DNA from: a virus
IMG/VR virus record: IMGVR_UViG_3300020052_000026
Coordinates: 1 to 29,548 of that record
Length of the DNA: 29,548 nt
Strand: one strand, 5' to 3'
In this document: positions 27,303 through 29,548 of the stretch, one piece after another
Layout: every line of letters starts with the position of its first letter
Position numbering within the stretch: position 1 is the stretch's first letter
Notes under the pieces: generated by a model
Seen by the model: only the letters and a program-made list of their open reading frames with translations
Database searches by the model: none
Told to the model about the DNA's origin: nothing
Made by a program: the position numbers and the translations under genes

Positions 27303-27926
27303 TTAAAATAAAAATATATCTTTTTTAGATAATTTATCAAAATGACCATTAAAATTTTCAAACATTTCTGTTGTATAAAATAAAAACCATCTACTATTAT
27401 GATAAATTGCATCTAAAACTTGTATTAATAATAATTTTTTATTAGGTGATTGTAAAGCATTATCTATAGAATATGTATGTTGTTTTGTTAAATAATTATT
27501 TAATTTATCAAATTTAATTTGTAAATCTTTAGGCATAGATATATTTTTATCTATATCTATATTCATTTTACCAAATTTATCATACATATTATTTTTTATA
27601 AAAGATTTTAATTCTTGAAAAGATAATTTTTTTTCTTTTTCTATAATTAATTTAGAAAAATCACTCATTGTCTCTAAAACTAAATTTGTATAAAAATGAT
27701 ATAATTCTGTTTTTAATTTATTATCATATTCATTTAAAATTGATTCAAATATTAATTTTTTTATGTCTTCTATAATATTATGTTGTGATATATCGTAATT
27801 ATTTTTCCCTATAAAATTAACAAACCATTCAGTTACACCTTCTCGTAATTTTATATTACTTATAATATAAGTAGTTAAAAATATACCTAACCCTGCTAAT
27901 ATTTCGTTTATTCCTATTGATGGCAT
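27303..27926 (-). CDS. Uncharacterised protein with one N-terminal membrane helix
   Basis: 207 aa, not recognised. Residues ~5-25 (GINEILAGLGIFLTTYIISN) form a membrane helix or anchor; the remainder is a soluble, helical, Lys/Glu-rich domain ending 'FENFNGHFDKLSKKDIFLF'. A late-type box (27941-27951) precedes it. With one anchor and a cytoplasmic-like body it could be a holin or antiholin-type protein or a membrane adaptor; nothing decides between them. Confidence 0.65.
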   Translation of the reverse strand: MPSIGINEILAGLGIFLTTYIISNIKLREGVTEWFVNFIGKNNYDISQHNIIEDIKKLIFESILNEYDNKLKTELYHFYTNLVLETMSDFSKLIIEKEKKLSFQELKSFIKNNMYDKFGKMNIDIDKNISMPKDLQIKFDKLNNYLTKQHTYSIDNALQSPNKKLLLIQVLDAIYHNSRWFLFYTTEMFENFNGHFDKLSKKDIFLF

Positions 27927-27940
27927 AACTTATTTTGTTT

Positions 27941-27951
27941 ATTTTTATATA
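27941..27951 (-). promoter_or_regulatory. T4-late-like promoter box
   Basis: TATATAAAAAT followed by AAACAAAATAAG on the minus strand, 14 nt before the ATG at 27926. Confidence 0.5.
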
Positions 27952-27978
27952 TTTTTTTAACAAAATAAATTATATACA

Positions 27979-28046
27979 AAAAAACATTTATAAATATTTA
28001 AATTAAGATTAATTACTTAATTTTTAAATATTTATAAATGTTTTTT
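27979..28046. terminator. Long inverted repeat, likely bidirectional terminator
   Basis: Arms of 29 and 31 nt (27979-28007 and 28016-28046) pair perfectly except for a two-T bulge, with loop ATTAATTA and T tracts at both outer ends. It follows the 66-aa gene. It is far longer than the other terminators here. Confidence 0.7.
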
Positions 28047-28084
28047 ATTAAAAAATAAATAAATATATAAAATATTTATTTAGA

Positions 28085-28285
28085 CTAATTTTCTTCTTGT
28101 TTTTCAATTAACGGACAATTATTAGGTATGGCAGCGAACTGTTCAGATATTCTCACACCTCGTTGTCCTTCCCATACATTTAATTCACATTCAATAAAAA
28201 AATGCCGCTCTTCATGGTCTTTGCCTCTATTATTTACTCGGCAGTTGTTACACTTCACACAATTATTTAATCTAATACTATTCAT
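28085..28285 (-). CDS. Small Cys-rich, probably zinc-binding protein
   Basis: 66 aa. 'NNCVKCNNCRVNNRGKDHEE' with Cys9, Cys12, Cys15, later Cys33 and a terminal 'NNCPL' Cys suggest a zinc-binding knuckle. Its base composition is clearly richer in G and C than its neighbours and it uses codons rare around it (GCG, CTC, CCC, CGG), which suggests recent acquisition. No family recognised. Confidence 0.7.
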   Translation of the reverse strand: MNSIRLNNCVKCNNCRVNNRGKDHEERHFFIECELNVWEGQRGVRISEQFAAIPNNCPLIEKQEEN

Positions 28286-28314
28286 ACTTTTTAATTTATA
28301 ATTTCTACTCGACT

Positions 28315-28333
28315 AAAAATAAGCTTATTTTTA
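28315..28333 (-). terminator. Short palindrome at a gene end
   Basis: AAAAATAAG/CTTATTTTT, overlapping the stop codon of the DUF3228-like gene, with T5 in the arm on the minus strand; a weak terminator. Confidence 0.45.
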
Positions 28334-28939
28334 TCCGATAATAATATTATTTTTCCAAAATTCTACAGATTTTAAATACAATTCTCTATTTAATTTTACA
28401 CCATTTCCACCTTCTTCCATACCAAGTGCATTTCTCATTATAGTAATAGGTACATACGGATCTGGTGATGGGTTATTATTTGATTGAATAGCTACAATAC
28501 CATATTCTACATCGGTATCTAAATAAAAATCTAAATCTTTATTTGATTCTTTAGAATAAAACTCTTTTTTTAATTGTTCTCTAGAATAAAGAATAATACA
28601 TAAATATTTAGCTTTAGGTATTTCATACCAAGATGGTAATTTAACAACTCTAGATAAAATAGGTAATTCTAAACTATTTCTAGATACATAATCTGTTTGT
28701 ATAAATTGATTAATATCTAAAGATAATTTAATTACTGCTGTTTTAATATCATCTATATTATTTTCTATAATCAAATATTTACAAAATTCATTATCTGAAT
28801 TTATTAATTTATATTGATGATATTTATCATTTATATAATTTAATAAATTTTCTTTATACTCTAAAGGTATTCTTGTTCCAGATGCTTTAGGTTCAAATTG
28901 ACGTAATACAAAAGGATCATATTCAATTTTATTTTTCAT
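28331..28939 (-). CDS. DUF3228-like protein
   Basis: 202 aa. 'PFVLRQFEPKASGTRIPLEY' at the N-terminus, 'NDKYHQYKLINSDNEFCKYL', 'ELPILSRVVKLPSWYEIPKA' and 'LCIILYSREQLKKEFYSKES' then 'YGIVAIQSNNNPSPDPYVPI' and 'IMRNALGMEEGGNGVKLNRE' match my memory of DUF3228, a family of unknown function whose members have 'F--RQF', 'FCK', 'ILYSREQ--KE' and 'IVSIQ' in this order. It starts 11 nt inside the upstream gene, so the two are coupled. Confidence 0.7.
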   Translation of the reverse strand: MKNKIEYDPFVLRQFEPKASGTRIPLEYKENLLNYINDKYHQYKLINSDNEFCKYLIIENNIDDIKTAVIKLSLDINQFIQTDYVSRNSLELPILSRVVKLPSWYEIPKAKYLCIILYSREQLKKEFYSKESNKDLDFYLDTDVEYGIVAIQSNNNPSPDPYVPITIMRNALGMEEGGNGVKLNRELYLKSVEFWKNNIIIG

Positions 28940-29234
28940 TTTTTATATTTTTATATTGTTTAATTAATTTAATAGATTTAATATTATCAGATATTAAAAT
29001 AGTGTCACAATTACATTTAGATAACATATATAAACTATTAGTTGTTTTATTTAAATATAACCGTGGTTTTCTCTTTTTATCATTTAATACAAAAGTTGTT
29101 TGTTTGTTATTTGTTTTAATAGCTCTAATCTTATATTCATAATTATTCATATCACTTATTAATTCATAAGATGTTATATATGATAATAATAATGAAATAA
29201 TAATTATAGTTAAAATTTTAATTAAATATTTCAT
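28929..29234 (-). CDS. Small exported or membrane-anchored protein
   Basis: 101 aa. The start MKYLIKILTIIIISLLLSYI is a signal peptide or membrane anchor. The rest (~25-101) is a short basic domain with two Cys in 'LSKCNCDTILIS'. No family recognised. Overlaps both neighbours (4 and 11 nt). Possibly an inner-membrane or periplasmic accessory protein such as a superinfection or lysis factor; not supported further. Confidence 0.65.
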   Translation of the reverse strand: MKYLIKILTIIIISLLLSYITSYELISDMNNYEYKIRAIKTNNKQTTFVLNDKKRKPRLYLNKTTNSLYMLSKCNCDTILISDNIKSIKLIKQYKNIKNEK

Positions 29235-29548
29235 ATTAATTCTGGTTTATTTGTATAAAATTCTTTTATAACCAACCAATCACTTTCTAAAAAACCAGCC
29301 TTATCATCTAATAAAATATTAAAATATAATTTATCAGTATAACACCCTAATGCTGTATTAGGAACTTCAGGATTTTTATTAACATGACTAAATTTAATAT
29401 TTAAATTCTTAAAAAATTCTAAATATTTAATAATTTCAACTTCATGTGAACATGTATATAATATAAGACATACATCTGTTCGTTTAGATAACATTTGTAA
29501 TGTTTCTTTTGCATCTTTTAAAAATTCTGTTGGTAAAACATCGGTAAC
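29231..29548 (-). CDS. HAD-like protein, truncated by window edge
   Basis: The frame is open to the end of the window, so the N-terminus is missing; the ATG at 29494 is internal. Visible: 'FLKDAKETLQMLSKRTDVCL', 'ILYTCSHEVEIIKYLEFFKN', and 'LYFNILLDDKAGFLESDWLV', the middle and end of a phage HAD-like domain ('LYT---' motif II and 'N-LLDD-AGF' motif IV). The nucleophile motif would lie outside. It is probably a small phosphatase-like protein coupled to the next gene. Confidence 0.65.
   Translation of the reverse strand, partial: VTDVLPTEFLKDAKETLQMLSKRTDVCLILYTCSHEVEIIKYLEFFKNLNIKFSHVNKNPEVPNTALGCYTDKLYFNILLDDKAGFLESDWLVIKEFYTNKPELI

Overview
This window looks like part of a large, very AT-rich, T4-like myovirus genome whose host is probably a flavobacterium or other Bacteroidota. 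The T4 signature is direct: in order on the plus strand are recognisable homologues of gp15 (tentative), the late sigma factor gp55, head-completion nuclease gp4, portal gp20, prohead protease gp21 (fused to a scaffold) and major capsid protein gp23. On the minus strand are a gp19-like tail tube and a gp26-like baseplate hub factor. The Bacteroidota host is inferred from TAnnTTTG-type -7 boxes ahead of several genes, the absence of Shine-Dalgarno sequences and strong A+T bias. No integrase, rRNA or CRISPR array was seen.

Layout: 1-11700 is the plus-strand morphogenesis block, with gp55 to gp20 nearly end to end and intrinsic terminators after the 422-aa gene, gp21/22, gp23 and the 202-aa gene. 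11700-16400 is minus strand: a CCA-adding enzyme, small unknown genes, a HAD protein of the RNA-repair type, and a tRNA cluster (CAT, Cys, Leu-TAG, Thr, Ile-GAT, Leu-TAA, plus one degenerate tRNA-like gene). 16500-19800 holds a 24-codon hydrophobic ORF, a possible homing-endonuclease relative, the tail tube, and the hub gene with an overlapping partner. 19800-23820 is a compact minus-strand run of small metabolic or accessory genes (HAD, WxxG repeats, macro-like, DUF4326, 5'(3')-deoxyribonucleotidase, a family of ~60-aa proteins) ending upstream in a membrane-anchored lytic transglycosylase. 23898-24934 carries a tmRNA next to clpP. 25041-26131 has two acidic-repeat proteins expressed divergently. 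26171-29548 has a Tpt1/KptA RNA 2'-phosphotransferase, unknown and membrane proteins, a DUF3228-like protein and a truncated HAD-like gene.

Two promoter classes stand out. A T4-late-like box, TATATAA(T/A)A, sits 15-35 nt before most structural genes on both strands. A TATATTTG or TATATTTA box sits before the tRNA/RNA-processing and several other minus-strand genes, in three cases so close to the ATG that the mRNA would be nearly leaderless.

The main biological theme is RNA and translation maintenance. None of the tRNAs encodes CCA, and the phage carries its own CCA-adding enzyme. It also carries Tpt1, a 2H phosphoesterase, a macro-like protein and a HAD of the RNA-repair clade, which could form a 2'-phosphate/ADP-ribose processing route. 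The adjacent tmRNA and ClpP would give the phage both a ribosome-rescue tag and the protease that destroys tagged products.
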